In this document: in pieces, positions 37,721 to 46,623 of the stretch | How positions within the stretch are numbered: position 1 is the stretch's first letter | Layout: every line of letters starts with the position of its first letter | NCBI GenBank assembly: GCA_021325255.1 | Contig: JAJPHP010000037.1 | Span: 9,124 to 73,123 of the forward strand | DNA: 64,000 bases | Reading direction: 5' to 3' | DNA from: Nitrososphaerota archaeon | GTDB taxonomy: Archaea; Thermoproteota; Nitrososphaeria; Nitrososphaerales; CADDZS01 | Made by a program: the position numbers and the translations under genes | Notes under the pieces: generated by a model | The model's input: only the letters and a program-made list of their open reading frames with translations | Told to the model about the DNA's origin: nothing | Databases searched by the model: none

Positions 37721-38647
37721 TTGTTCTTCTCGATACAAGTGCTCATTTTCTTTGCACTGCTTTCACTCTGCGCTTCGGTTGTCAACGGAGGCATCGGCTA
37801 CGGCTACTCGTCAATCTCAGCCCCAATTGCAGTCTTGGTCCTGATCAACAGGATAATCAACCCTGCATACGTGTTACTCGAGGCTTTTCTCAACACCATC
37901 ATGCTGTTGCTTTCGGGAAAGAAGAACGTCCTTGGAACAATAAGAAGGACCACTCCTATCATCTTTGCGATTATCCCTGGCGTCATAATTGGAAGTATAA
38001 TCTTAAGCCTCGTTGCGCCCCTCATTGTGAGGTTCATAGTCTACGCCGCTCTGCTTCCGCTTGTTCTCCTCCAGACCGCAGGGTTTCGTCGACCAATCAA
38101 AAGAGAAACCACGGCGGGAGTTCCGCTTGGTCTTGGTGTCGGAGTTCTGTATTCCCTGACGACTATCTCTGGCCCTCCAATTGCGCTCTTCCTGAATAAC
38201 CAGGGGATGAAGATGGACGAGTTCAAGGCTTCGATTTCGCAGATAAGAATCGTCGAATCATACACAACTTGCTTCTCATACTTCCTACTCGGACTCTTCA
38301 CCGTTCCTAGTCTTCAGCTTTTTACTGTGATCTTCCCACCTGTACTCGTAGGTCTGCCCATTGGGATGTATATTGCTAGAAGGTTAACAATGGAGACATT
38401 CCGAAGATTGTCGATGGGGTTCAACGGATTGATAGTTGGGTTCGGGCTGTCTCAAACTCTTATCGCATTGCTCTTCGTGACACCACAGTTTGCTTATGCA
38501 GTCTGGGGTGCCATAATTTTGTTGGACGCATTCCTTCTTTACAGGTATTTCACTGAGAGAAGTAGTAAGAGAAAACTTGTGGGGGTTGTCGCGGCAGAGG
38601 CTCTACATCCAGATAGTGCAACAGATCCAGACTCGAAGAAAAGTTGA
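37721..38647 (+). CDS. TSUP (TauE/SafE)-family membrane transporter
   Basis: 308 aa with about eight membrane helices in two related halves; NGGIGYGYSSISAPIAVLVL near the N-terminus and TTISGPPIALFLNNQG in the middle are family hallmarks. TSUP proteins export or import sulfite, sulfoacetate, taurine or other small organic acids. TTG start at 37721, just at the first helix; TTG 37713 is out of frame. The tail after residue 285 is polar and cytosolic. No functional partner adjoins it. Confidence 0.83.
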   Translation: MFFSIQVLIFFALLSLCASVVNGGIGYGYSSISAPIAVLVLINRIINPAYVLLEAFLNTIMLLLSGKKNVLGTIRRTTPIIFAIIPGVIIGSIILSLVAPLIVRFIVYAALLPLVLLQTAGFRRPIKRETTAGVPLGLGVGVLYSLTTISGPPIALFLNNQGMKMDEFKASISQIRIVESYTTCFSYFLLGLFTVPSLQLFTVIFPPVLVGLPIGMYIARRLTMETFRRLSMGFNGLIVGFGLSQTLIALLFVTPQFAYAVWGAIILLDAFLLYRYFTERSSKRKLVGVVAAEALHPDSATDPDSKKS

Positions 38648-38892
38648 TCCGAGTAACTTTCCAGAGGTCGCGATAGAGTCGTCCACTGATCGACTTTCGA
38701 ATAGCAAAACTACGCAAAGGCCTTAAAGTAAGAAGAAAATCAAGAGGCAGATGATTCCCGAAGTAGCTTAGCTTCGACGATGGTTGAAAGCGGAAGAAAG
38801 AAACTCTAACTTGTTTTCACTATGTATTTAGGGTTGAACTCGCTCGATCAAGCTCGTGAGTCTCTCACCGGTAAGAGGATGAAGCAAAGATT

Positions 38893-39432
38893 ATGGCAAC
38901 CATGCAAGCAAGCAAGATAAAGTCCTATCCCGCGCCATCGCAACTTGCGACGACGACTGACCTCAACGCTCAGGAGGTCCAGGCAATAACTGAAGCCGTG
39001 AACCCCCTAATCGCCGATGCCTTTGCACTGTACCTAAAGACAAAAAACTTTCACTGGCATCTCTACGGGTCGCACTTTCGAGACTACCACTTGCTGTTCG
39101 ACGAGCATGCCGAGGCAATTCTGGAGTCGACCGACACCATGGCAGAGAGAGTAAGGCGGATCGGAGGAACAACTATTCGAAGTATCAGCCACGTCTCGCA
39201 ACTGCAGACAATCGAGGACGACAACAGCGATCTGGTTTCGCCAGCAGAAATGGTGCGACGCCTCATGGATGACAACGGGCACATCGCGAAGATGATCAGG
39301 AATGCCATCTCTGTTTGCGATAGGAACCGCGACTCTGCGACGAGCAACAAGCTTCAGGAGATACTTGACGAAACTGAAAAGCGCAGGTGGTTCCTGTTCG
39401 AGATCGTTCAGGGAATCAGGGGTACAGAATAG
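38893..39432 (+). CDS. Dps-family ferritin-like DNA-binding/iron-storage protein
   Basis: 179 aa. The inter-subunit ferroxidase site is visible as KNFHWHLYG (H54, H56) and LLFDEHAE (D70, E74). Dps dodecamers oxidise Fe(II) with peroxide and protect DNA. The N-terminal 25 residues are an extra basic/polar extension that could bind DNA. A T-rich tract follows the gene. The distance from the nearest TATA-like ATGTATTTAG (38822) to ATG is about 60 nt, so the promoter is uncertain. Confidence 0.9.
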   Translation: MATMQASKIKSYPAPSQLATTTDLNAQEVQAITEAVNPLIADAFALYLKTKNFHWHLYGSHFRDYHLLFDEHAEAILESTDTMAERVRRIGGTTIRSISHVSQLQTIEDDNSDLVSPAEMVRRLMDDNGHIAKMIRNAISVCDRNRDSATSNKLQEILDETEKRRWFLFEIVQGIRGTE

Positions 39433-39465
39433 CAGAGAGAGAAAGAATACACCCCCCTCTCTCCC

Positions 39466-39487
39466 CCCTCCTTTTCCCTTCTTTTGA
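39466..39487 (+). terminator. Pyrimidine-rich putative transcription terminator after the Dps gene
   Basis: A C/T tract with TTTT repeats, about 35 nt after the stop codon, resembles archaeal T-tract terminators; no hairpin is evident. Confidence 0.35.
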
Positions 39488-39583
39488 TCAGGCTCCCAGC
39501 TAAACGGCCTAATTCCTCAACCCAAATCCAATCAGCGCATGAGGTAACTAGTCCCCTCTATCCAAACTGCTGGGATTGGTCGA

Positions 39584-40032
39584 CTACATCAATCCGATCT
39601 GTTTCATCAGGCCTATCTGATCGTAGAAGAGCCTCTCCTAGTTTATCTCCCCGCTATTATTCCAGGTGGCGACCGTGCAGAACTCTACGTGAAATCCTCG
39701 GCCGGTAGGCTGTAACACCTTGCCATCTGTCATTTTCATAGGCCCTTTCATTGTGCCGTAAAAATCTGCCACAGAGCACGATGATTCCCTTGACCGAAAA
39801 GTATCTTGTATGGTCTGTTGATCAAGTGGTTATCGGGAAATGTCTTAAAGAACTCCTTTGACTCTTCCTCATGGTTGTGCCTGCCTCTCGTTGGTTCAGG
39901 TTGTCCGGGCCAGTAAACGGCTGTATCCTCGGAATGGCGCCTCCTGAATACTTCCCAGTCCTGAGAGTTCCAAGCGTCATCCAGAGTCTGCATCAAGTCT
40001 AACAGAGTTTGAAGGGATTGGGTCATTTTCAC
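39584..40032 (-). pseudogene. SnoaL-like (NTF2-fold) ester-cyclase-type gene with a frameshift and an in-frame TAG
   Basis: From ATG 40032 the frame gives 94 aa ending WQIFTAQ. Adding one G restores the frame as FTGTMKGPMKMTDGKVLQPT, FHVEFCTVATW and GEIN, then TAG (39635-39637), then ERLFYDQIGLMKQIGLM and a final TAG at 39584-39586. Intact homologs have this whole sequence of about 140 residues. Two lesions suggest a pseudogene, though both could be read errors. A complete paralog is at 47576. Confidence 0.7.
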
Positions 40033-40167
40033 ACCAGACGGCGAGGCGAAGTGACATTCTATTTTTGCTTCTGGAATGTTGACAATGTTTCAGGGAAGGA
40101 GAAGAATTCTCGAGTGGTTAAGTGAAGCGCTCTTCAGGCATTAGAGGACTTCCCTCAAGCTGCTCTC

Positions 40168-40857
40168 CTAATGCGAACTGCTTGAAGCAACGCGGTGCTC
40201 AGTGACTTCCTCGTGCTCAACGGCGATGACCGCGCCGATTACAAGCCGATGATCGATAGGGCCGCTGATTGTAATGCCGAATGAATCTCTGACCGCTACC
40301 CATTTCTTGTGAACAGTTGCAACAGCCACCTTATCTTTGTTTGTTTCCATGCGGTAGTCGTGCTCGGTAAAGTTGCCGAAGATGCGCATGGTCTCACGTC
40401 CGTCCTGCTCTATCCAGTACTCGTCCCCGAAGAATTTCATTATCTTTTTCTTGATTACGCCGAGTTCTTTGCCCTCGGTATCAAGGAAAGCGAATTCGTT
40501 CCTGAACGAGATCAACTTGCCCTGCAGGCGCATCAGTTCGTTTCCGTCTCTGTCAAAGACCTGAAACTTTGCGGGGAGCTGGAAGAAGTTCCCGTCGCCC
40601 TGTCCGACATTGTTTCCGAGTGTGTCTTCGAAGTCGTAATGCTCGCGCAGCGAGATAATCTTCTTCTTCATGACGATTTCATTCAGTTCGAGAAGTTGAG
40701 GAATTACTCCGCCAGTGGGAACTGGCGCTTTGTCTTGTGTTTGTAGTTGCGAAGGCTCGGAGAAGCTTTGTTCTATCTTCCCGATTGGCCGGCCGCAACT
40801 CGGGCAGAAGGAGGCTACAGAGTCTACCTGCTTGCCGCAGTACTGGCAGAATGGCAA
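40168..40857 (-). CDS. Zinc-ribbon protein with LURP-one/tubby-like domain
   Basis: 229 aa. A zinc ribbon at the N-terminus (CQYCGK...CPSCG, Cys 4/7/19/22) is joined by a Gln/Pro linker to a LURP-one-related (DUF567, scramblase-like) beta-barrel domain: KKKIISLREHYDFED, FQVFDRDGNELMRLQGK, LGVIKKKIMKFFGDEYWI, VHKKWVAVRDSFGITI. LOR-domain proteins may bind membranes or lipids; the archaeal role is unknown. Divergent from the zinc-ribbon membrane gene at 41088. Confidence 0.8.
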   Translation of the reverse strand: MPFCQYCGKQVDSVASFCPSCGRPIGKIEQSFSEPSQLQTQDKAPVPTGGVIPQLLELNEIVMKKKIISLREHYDFEDTLGNNVGQGDGNFFQLPAKFQVFDRDGNELMRLQGKLISFRNEFAFLDTEGKELGVIKKKIMKFFGDEYWIEQDGRETMRIFGNFTEHDYRMETNKDKVAVATVHKKWVAVRDSFGITISGPIDHRLVIGAVIAVEHEEVTEHRVASSSSH

Positions 40858-41087
40858 GTTCTTTCAGTTGAACTGGCTTTGCTCAACAATTAAAATAATC
40901 GTGGCTGCCGTGATTTAACCAGTGAAATATTACATCAACGATTGCAATCGTCTTGCTAACGAAGTTATGACACCTCTAGCCTCAGATTAGCAAAGGCTTG
41001 TTATCAATTTTGAAGATCGCCGCATGTATTAATTAGAGTCGAAGGACCAAAGAGATCCTGTCGAACCTTAAAAAGGTGTAGAGCCTG

Positions 41088-41705
41088 ATGTCTTCCGTAA
41101 CCTATTGCAGTAATTGTGGAAAAGAGATTCCTGCAGGGGCTCTTTACTGTTCGAACTGCGGTGCGAAGGCGGTTTCGACAGTTTCGCAAGGCTACTGGCA
41201 AAGAGACCATTCCCGACGAGCGCGAAGACGAGAAGAAGACGGGTGGTGGGGAGCTGTTAGGGCTTTGGGATTTCTTGCCATTATTGTGCTCACCATAGTT
41301 ACATACCCCAACGTATTCTCCCTAATCGCGGATTACTTTCGGAGCTTTGTGACGTACGGCCACCCGGTGCTACCGCCGTACTCTCTTGGTCAGGTGATAA
41401 TCTTCTTCTTCAACGTCAGCGGGATCTGGGGGCTGATAGCTGCAGGACTGAGGTTTGCTTTCACCAACTCGTATGTGAGGGCAGCGCAGGATGTTGCTGG
41501 GGCACTGTTTGCCCTGTACATCGCAAGAACGTTCACCGAATTCTACGCAAGAGCTTTTGGAGGTTGGGGACTGTTGGGCTATTTGGCACTAGGACTCGTC
41601 GGCGTGATCATTGCCAGCGCTTTAATCGGATTTGCGGTGCCTAGAGTTTTGAGATCTGAAAGAGTGCCACAACAACCACCGCCTTGTAAGGTTACTGCGC
41701 CCTAA
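41088..41705 (+). CDS. Zinc-ribbon membrane protein of unknown function
   Basis: 205 aa. An N-terminal zinc ribbon (CSNCGKEI...YCSNCGAK) is followed by a basic linker (HSRRARRREED) and about four membrane helices starting near residue 50. TTAAAA 25 nt upstream suggests leaderless transcription. I do not recognise the membrane domain. Similar ribbon-plus-membrane design occurs at 48633. Confidence 0.75.
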   Translation: MSSVTYCSNCGKEIPAGALYCSNCGAKAVSTVSQGYWQRDHSRRARRREEDGWWGAVRALGFLAIIVLTIVTYPNVFSLIADYFRSFVTYGHPVLPPYSLGQVIIFFFNVSGIWGLIAAGLRFAFTNSYVRAAQDVAGALFALYIARTFTEFYARAFGGWGLLGYLALGLVGVIIASALIGFAVPRVLRSERVPQQPPPCKVTAP

Positions 41706-42028
41706 CATGAAGGATTGGCCTCAGGGTGCAATCACTCTGACTTCCTTTTGATGCTTTCCATATTGAAGGAGAATGTAGATTGGATCTGATCAACATGCGC
41801 CCGTACTGAATTCAATGAGACGCATATCATCAAACACGAAGAAAATTTCTGTTAGTCTGTTCGGACATTATTGGTCCAAGCTAACCCGTCACGTTCCTAG
41901 AGAAAACATTGTCTCCATCTGAATTCGTGTCAATCAACACTGATTTGCAAGCGATGAAACCTGCAAATTAAATCTAGTCGGCAACGCGCAAATTGTTTAT
42001 ATGGGCACAAGACAACAAAAATGATCTT
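41706..42028. other. Intergenic region with promoter
   Basis: No gene is supported. It contains the TATA box of the downstream oxidoreductase near its end. Confidence 0.4.
41996..42003 (+). promoter_or_regulatory. TATA box of the luciferase-like oxidoreductase gene
   Basis: TTTATATG lies 25-33 nt before ATG 42029, implying a near-leaderless transcript and supporting that ATG rather than the upstream in-frame start at 41993, which is inside the box. Confidence 0.6.
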
Positions 42029-42937
42029 ATGCGTGTCGGATTTTTCCTGCCCCAAATCGGTCCCGTCTCGAACCGTACCACAATTTCGAAGTTCGCAAAG
42101 CGCGCCGAGGAACTCGAGTACGACAGTCTTTGGGTCACGGACAGACTGTTGTTTCCGGTCAACCCCCAGACCTCCTACTATGGTCATGCACTGCCCGAGG
42201 TTTACAAGCAGGTTTTTGATCCGGTAGGGACGCTCCTGTTTGTCGCTTCTCTTACGGAGACGGTCTCGCTCGGTACGAGTGTTCTCGACATACCGTTCTA
42301 CAATCCGGTCACACTTGCGCGCGAATTGACGGCGCTAGATGTACTCTCCGATGGCAGGCTGAAGGTCGGGTTCGGCCTCGGGTGGTCAAAGGATGAATAC
42401 GACGCGACGCAAGCTACATTCAAGTCGCGAGGAAAGAGGGCAAGCGAGTTCCTCAGAGTTCTCAAGGCTATCTGGACAAGCGATCCAGCCGAGTATCACG
42501 GCAAGTTCTTCGAGCTCCCAAAATCGATCATTCAGCCAAAGCCTGTCCAAAAGCCTCACCCTCCAATCTATCTTGCTGCTTATTCACCGGCCTCGCTCAA
42601 GCGTGCGGCAACCCTTGCAAACGGCTGGATGCCTGTGGGGGCGAGCGTCGAGCAATTGAAGTCAAATCGGAGCGAGCTTCGGAGACTGGCACAGGCGGCA
42701 GGTCGTAACCCTGACGAACTGAAAATTATCGCGAGATTCAACATTATCGTGACCGATAAACCACTTGAAAAAGAGAGGCAGTTCTTCACTGGAACACGCG
42801 ATCAGATTAGGGAAGACGTACAATCAATCAAGGAATTTGGGCCGGATGAACTAATCATCGATCCCACATTCTCGCCAGACAGTCAGACCGAACAGGGTTT
42901 TTTGAAGAACATGGAAGAGATACGCAAGATGGTATAA
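42029..42937 (+). CDS. F420-dependent luciferase-like (LLM) oxidoreductase
   Basis: 302 aa TIM-barrel flavin/F420 enzyme: MRVGFFLPQIGP at the start, AEELEYDSLWVTDRLLFP, LLFVASLTETVSLGTSVLDI, TLARELTALDVLSDGRL and the motif VGFGLGWSKDEYDA are family blocks. Archaeal members usually take hydride from F420H2 and act on aldehydes, alcohols or unsaturated compounds. The substrate is not readable. Stand-alone gene. Confidence 0.87.
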   Translation: MRVGFFLPQIGPVSNRTTISKFAKRAEELEYDSLWVTDRLLFPVNPQTSYYGHALPEVYKQVFDPVGTLLFVASLTETVSLGTSVLDIPFYNPVTLARELTALDVLSDGRLKVGFGLGWSKDEYDATQATFKSRGKRASEFLRVLKAIWTSDPAEYHGKFFELPKSIIQPKPVQKPHPPIYLAAYSPASLKRAATLANGWMPVGASVEQLKSNRSELRRLAQAAGRNPDELKIIARFNIIVTDKPLEKERQFFTGTRDQIREDVQSIKEFGPDELIIDPTFSPDSQTEQGFLKNMEEIRKMV

Positions 42938-43095
42938 CGAGCCTCACTGAAAACGAACGCGAGATCGATTAGCCTGTGGCGAAGGCCGCGAATACGACTG
43001 AAGCCACTATCAGAAATAGGCGCAAGGGACTCTAAAAGAGCTTTTAACCCCTCTGGCTCAAGCAGACTCGAAATCCAGAAATAACCATCGATCGC

Positions 43096-43395
43096 ATGGC
43101 GAGTTCACAGTATGCAGGAAGAAGTGAAATCTTGACCCAGTCAACAACAAAGCCAAAGAGTTCCAAGATGGGACTAATTGTAGCAATCGTGGGCATTGTT
43201 CTAATCATCATAGGCGGAGCTGTCGCTCTCATCGCAAAATCCAATGGAGTGAGATATTCCGCGAGTTTGTCGAACCCACTGGTCGTCGGTCCAGGTGTCC
43301 TCGGAGTGATCATTCTCATAGTTGGAATTGCTATGAGCATGCGAAAAGCTCCAGCAGTTACGGCAAGCCAAACACCTTCGAAGACTCAGCAATGA
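43096..43395 (+). CDS. Small two-helix membrane protein
   Basis: 99 aa; helices at about residues 25-47 (MGLIVAIVGIVLIIIGGAVA) and 60-80 (VVGPGVLGVIILIVGIAM), with polar ends. No family recognised. A similar-size two-helix protein is on the minus strand at 52907. Confidence 0.6.
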   Translation: MASSQYAGRSEILTQSTTKPKSSKMGLIVAIVGIVLIIIGGAVALIAKSNGVRYSASLSNPLVVGPGVLGVIILIVGIAMSMRKAPAVTASQTPSKTQQ

Positions 43396-43647
43396 ACCTC
43401 CGCTGAGAGCTGCTAGGAAAAGCTCAACACTAGAATCAACAAGGGAGAACGGAGGCTCTTTCCTCTTCCTTCTCTGGTCTTATTCCTTCATCCTCCAGCT
43501 GACGTATGCTCCAATCTTACACTGCCGATTTTGGCTTGTTGCCAAAACGTAGGAACCTGCACCATTAGCACACAGGAAAATCACTGAATACAAATTATAG
43601 GATGGGTGTGGGAAGAAAAAGTAGTTACTTAGTTTGCAGAGACTGAG

Positions 43648-43777
43648 TGGACCGGCTGGGATTTGAACCCAGGACCTCCCGCGTTCTCGTCGAAGCGCAC
43701 CTTCTCGAGATAACAAGAAGGCAGGATTTGCTGCTTCAAGTGCAAGGCGGGCGTTGCTACCGCTGAACTACCGGCCC
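43648..43777 (-). tRNA. tRNA-Ala (anticodon TGC) with a canonical intron
   Basis: On the minus strand, acceptor GGGCCGG pairs with CCGGTCC, giving the G3:U70 pair that identifies tRNA-Ala; discriminator A. Anticodon stem CCCGC/GCGGG with loop CTTGCAC. Removing 43684-43740 leaves 73 nt. T-arm CTGGG-TTCAAAT-CCCAG. The D-stem is only three pairs (GTT/AAC) with a C:C-like mismatch. CCA not encoded. Confidence 0.92.
43684..43740 (-). other. Anticodon-loop intron of tRNA-Ala
   Basis: 57 nt at position 37/38. A textbook bulge-helix-bulge: central helix CTTG/CGAG, bulges CAC and AAC, inner helix TTGAAGC/GCTTCGA. Within it CCTTCT and AGAAGG form a further hairpin. Confidence 0.88.
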
Positions 43778-43817
43778 GAATAAAGACTGCACGTTTTCCT
43801 TGCCTTTTAGGAATGGC

Positions 43818-43826
43818 GTATAAAAG
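43818..43826 (-). promoter_or_regulatory. TATA box of tRNA-Ala
   Basis: Minus-strand CTTTTATAC lies about 41 nt upstream of the tRNA 5' end, giving a short leader. Confidence 0.55.
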
Positions 43827-44024
43827 AGGTTTCCTCGTCTCTCATTGTTGGAGAAGAAGTACTGGCGTGCGATTTTGCTCATCATCTTCCACATTTTCCT
43901 TTGCGAAATTCAGAGCGCCCGTCGTAGCAACGCACGCCAGCTCTTGCAGAGTTCGGGCTGGAAACTTGATTAGTCTTTTCCCGACTTTCCCTTCAACGAT
44001 CTTGTTAGATTAGTAGTCATGCGA

Positions 44025-44813
44025 TTAGTGAACCTGATCATTCTTACGCTCGGGTGGCTTTTTGAGAATGATCCTCACGTCGGTTGCCATCACACCTCTT
44101 GGGTAGATGAATAGCGGGTTGATGTCTATGGAATCTATTTCTTCAAAATCAAACATTATCTGGCCGACGGCTTGAAGAACCAATGCTGCGGCTTTGGTAT
44201 CCAACGGCTTTGAACCGCGAAATCCGGTAAGGAGTTGCGACGACTTGATCTCTTTCATCATACTCTGTGCGTCTTCTTCCGACACAGGCGCGATCCTGAA
44301 CGATACGTCCTTGAAGATTTCAACGTAGATCCCGCCCAGACCAAACATTACCGTCGGACCAAACTGTGGATCTCGCAACCCACCGACGACGAACTCGTAT
44401 GACTTGGGCGCCATCTTCTGCACGTACACGCCCTTTATCTCGGCTTTCCTGTTGGCCCGTTTTGCGTTCCTCATGATCTCGGCGAACGCCTTCCTCACTT
44501 CTGGAAATGAGTTCAGGTTGACTATGACACCGCCGACGTCACTCTTGTGCAGAATGTCAGGAGAAACGATCTTCATGACAACGGGTAAACCGATGCCTCT
44601 TGCAAGCAGCACAGCCTGCTTTTCTGTCGTCGCGAGGCCCCCCTTTGCAACTGGTATCCTGTACTGCTTTGCGACCTGCTCGGCCTCGTACTCGAGAAGC
44701 GAGGTTCTTCGAGCTTCCACTGCAGCGTCAATGAAGGACTTTGCCTTCGAGGGGACTTTCCTTCCACCTCTTTGAATAACAGAGGTCTCCGACGATTGTT
44801 CTGAGTGTTGCAT
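44025..44813 (-). CDS. ADP-forming acyl-CoA synthetase, beta (ATP-grasp) subunit
   Basis: 262 aa. ATP-grasp blocks: EYEAEQVAKQYRIPVAKGG, LPVVMKIVSPDILHKSDVGG, EFVVGGLRDPQFGPTVMFG and IDINPLFIYPRGVMATDVRI. It phosphorylates the His of the alpha subunit with ATP or transfers phosphate back to ADP. It is 58 nt downstream of the alpha gene on the same strand, so the pair forms a complete enzyme. It is the only ATP-grasp subunit in the window and may serve the orphan alpha-like proteins at 2568 and 6651. Confidence 0.92.
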   Translation of the reverse strand: MQHSEQSSETSVIQRGGRKVPSKAKSFIDAAVEARRTSLLEYEAEQVAKQYRIPVAKGGLATTEKQAVLLARGIGLPVVMKIVSPDILHKSDVGGVIVNLNSFPEVRKAFAEIMRNAKRANRKAEIKGVYVQKMAPKSYEFVVGGLRDPQFGPTVMFGLGGIYVEIFKDVSFRIAPVSEEDAQSMMKEIKSSQLLTGFRGSKPLDTKAAALVLQAVGQIMFDFEEIDSIDINPLFIYPRGVMATDVRIILKKPPERKNDQVH

Positions 44814-44871
44814 TTCTTTACTACTTAGACCAGCCAGCTCAATATCTCTCTATCTGCAAATATCTTCTCTC

Positions 44872-46329
44872 TCAATGACCTTGGAGTGAAAGTAGTCCTG
44901 CACTCAGAAGCTCCCTTCGCCTTGCAACAAGCGCGTACATTCCGTCCACACATCTCTCCGTCGTCGGGTAGGCGGCGAACCTCTTTTCGAGCATTCTCTT
45001 GTAAGCCACCTCCGATAGGTGCCCGCCTACGAACGCCGCCGTCAGGGGTTTCGACCTTGTGGCTTTAGCACCCTCATCCACGGTAGCGATGGCGTCGGCC
45101 ACAAGCGAAGGGTCGATGGTTGCTGTCTGGCAGAAAAGAGCGATTATTCCATGGACGTCCTCGCGGTGCATGAGCAGCGAAAGTGCCCTTCGGTAGGTCT
45201 CGTCGTCGGCATTGGCTGTAAGGTCTATGGGGTTTCGCAATGAGCCGTAGCTGGGTACAGTCTCCTGAAGTTGCGCCTTCAGGTCTTCGGGAACATCCAT
45301 TAGCTTCAGCCCTAGCTGTTCACACTTGTCGGTCGCGAGCACTCCAATTCCTCCTCCGTTTGTGATGATCATGATGTTCTCTCCCTGCGGAATCGGATTT
45401 TCGTTAATCGCCTGCAACCAGTCAAAGGCCTGAGTCATCGTATCCGCACGCAAAATTCCAGCCCCCTTGAAAGCTGCGTCGTATACCCTGTCCTGGCCCG
45501 CTATTGAGCCCGTGTGGGAAGAGGCGGCCGTAGCCCCTCTTTGAGACCTGCCCGACTTGATCACGATGATCGGTTTTTTCTTTACTGCTTCCTTGGAGGC
45601 CTCGTAAAATCGCTTGCCGTCCTTCAAGCCCTCCATGTAAATCAGAATTGATTTTGTGTCCTCATCTTGCGCAAAGTACTCTATGAGATCTGCGTCGTCC
45701 ACATCGGATTTGTTTCCGATGCTGACTATGGAGGATACCCCATACTTTTCCTCGGTCGTCCAGGACATCAGTGCAAGTCCCAGGGCCCCGGATTGGGTTA
45801 TGAACGCGGTCTTGCCGGAGAGCACGTAGTTAGGGCCGAAGGTGCAGTTCAGCTTGCTCGGGGCGTAGAAGATTCCAAAAGTGTTGGGGCCTATGATTCG
45901 CATCTTGTAGGTCCTCGCAATCTCCACGAGTTTTGCTTCCTCCTCTGCCTTTCCAACCTCGCTGAAGCCGGAGGTTATGATTATTACTGCCCTAACTCCA
46001 ACTCGTCCGCACGATTCAAGAGTCTGCTGTACCAACTGCGCGGGAAGAGCAATGACCGCGAGATCAACCTTCTGGCCTCTGACGTCTTCGATCCTCGCGA
46101 AGCACTTTAAGCCTAGAATGTGCCCGGCCTGAGGATTGATCGGGTATACGGTGCCGGCATACCCTGAAAGTTTGAGGTTCCTAAGAATCTCGTGACCTAT
46201 CTTCCCCGGCGTTCTTGATGCCCCGACCACTGCTATGCTTTCAGGCTTGAAGACTGCGTCAAGAGTGGGGTGGGAGTCATATTGAGGAGAGGACAAGGCG
46301 CGGAGGGGCTCTGCTGAATTTCTACGCAA
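44872..46329 (-). CDS. ADP-forming acyl-CoA synthetase, alpha subunit
   Basis: 485 aa. The CoA-binding Rossmann motif AVVGASRTPGKIG (33-45), GPNTFGIF, ITQSGALGLA and the phospho-His motif ASSHTGS (H272) are intact. It converts acetyl-CoA or another acyl-CoA, ADP and Pi to acid, CoA and ATP in archaeal fermentation and amino-acid or fatty-acid breakdown, or the reverse. Transcribed before the beta subunit. Confidence 0.93.
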   Translation of the reverse strand: MRRNSAEPLRALSSPQYDSHPTLDAVFKPESIAVVGASRTPGKIGHEILRNLKLSGYAGTVYPINPQAGHILGLKCFARIEDVRGQKVDLAVIALPAQLVQQTLESCGRVGVRAVIIITSGFSEVGKAEEEAKLVEIARTYKMRIIGPNTFGIFYAPSKLNCTFGPNYVLSGKTAFITQSGALGLALMSWTTEEKYGVSSIVSIGNKSDVDDADLIEYFAQDEDTKSILIYMEGLKDGKRFYEASKEAVKKKPIIVIKSGRSQRGATAASSHTGSIAGQDRVYDAAFKGAGILRADTMTQAFDWLQAINENPIPQGENIMIITNGGGIGVLATDKCEQLGLKLMDVPEDLKAQLQETVPSYGSLRNPIDLTANADDETYRRALSLLMHREDVHGIIALFCQTATIDPSLVADAIATVDEGAKATRSKPLTAAFVGGHLSEVAYKRMLEKRFAAYPTTERCVDGMYALVARRRELLSAGLLSLQGH

Positions 46330-46334
46330 TATCC

Positions 46335-46352
46335 AATTATTATACTATATTC
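46335..46352 (-). promoter_or_regulatory. Promoter of the acyl-CoA synthetase operon
   Basis: The minus strand reads AATATAGTATAATAATTG just upstream of the frame. It is very close to the start codon at 46329, so either transcription begins inside the gene and a downstream start is used, or the leader is minimal. Confidence 0.35.
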
Positions 46353-46543
46353 GCCCTCCGCTCTATCGGCTTGTACGGGAGGGAGTGCGACTCGAAAATG
46401 CCTATCTTTGGAAACTCTTTGCTTGATGAAAGCTTTTTTTAGAGTGAAGAGAGATGGAAGAATCCTGAAGCACCGTAAATAAGCAGGAAAAAGGGGCTGA
46501 ACGCAACTTTTTTCCTTCTCGAAGATGGGGGCCTGTGGCTCAG

Positions 46544-46590
46544 ATTCTGCCTCTTGGACAAGAAAGAAGTTCTGAGAGTCGGGAGAGTAG
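46544..46590 (+). other. First D-loop intron of tRNA-Lys (position 15/16)
   Basis: 47 nt. Central helix GCTC (46538-46541)/GAGT (46585-46588), bulges AGA and AGC, inner pairs TTCTG/CGGGA with wobbles. Cuts after AG on both sides join exon 1 to the 8-nt exon. Confidence 0.72.
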
Positions 46591-46598
46591 CCAGGCAG

Positions 46599-46623
46599 AG
46601 AGAATTTGAGGGTTCTCGCCTAG
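46599..46623 (+). other. Second D-arm intron of tRNA-Lys (position 22/23)
   Basis: 25 nt. Central helix AGGC (46593-46596)/GCCT (46618-46621), bulges AGA on both strands, inner helix GAGAA/TTCTC with an eight-base loop: a very clear bulge-helix-bulge. The exon between the two introns (46591-46598) is only CCAGGCAG. Confidence 0.82.
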
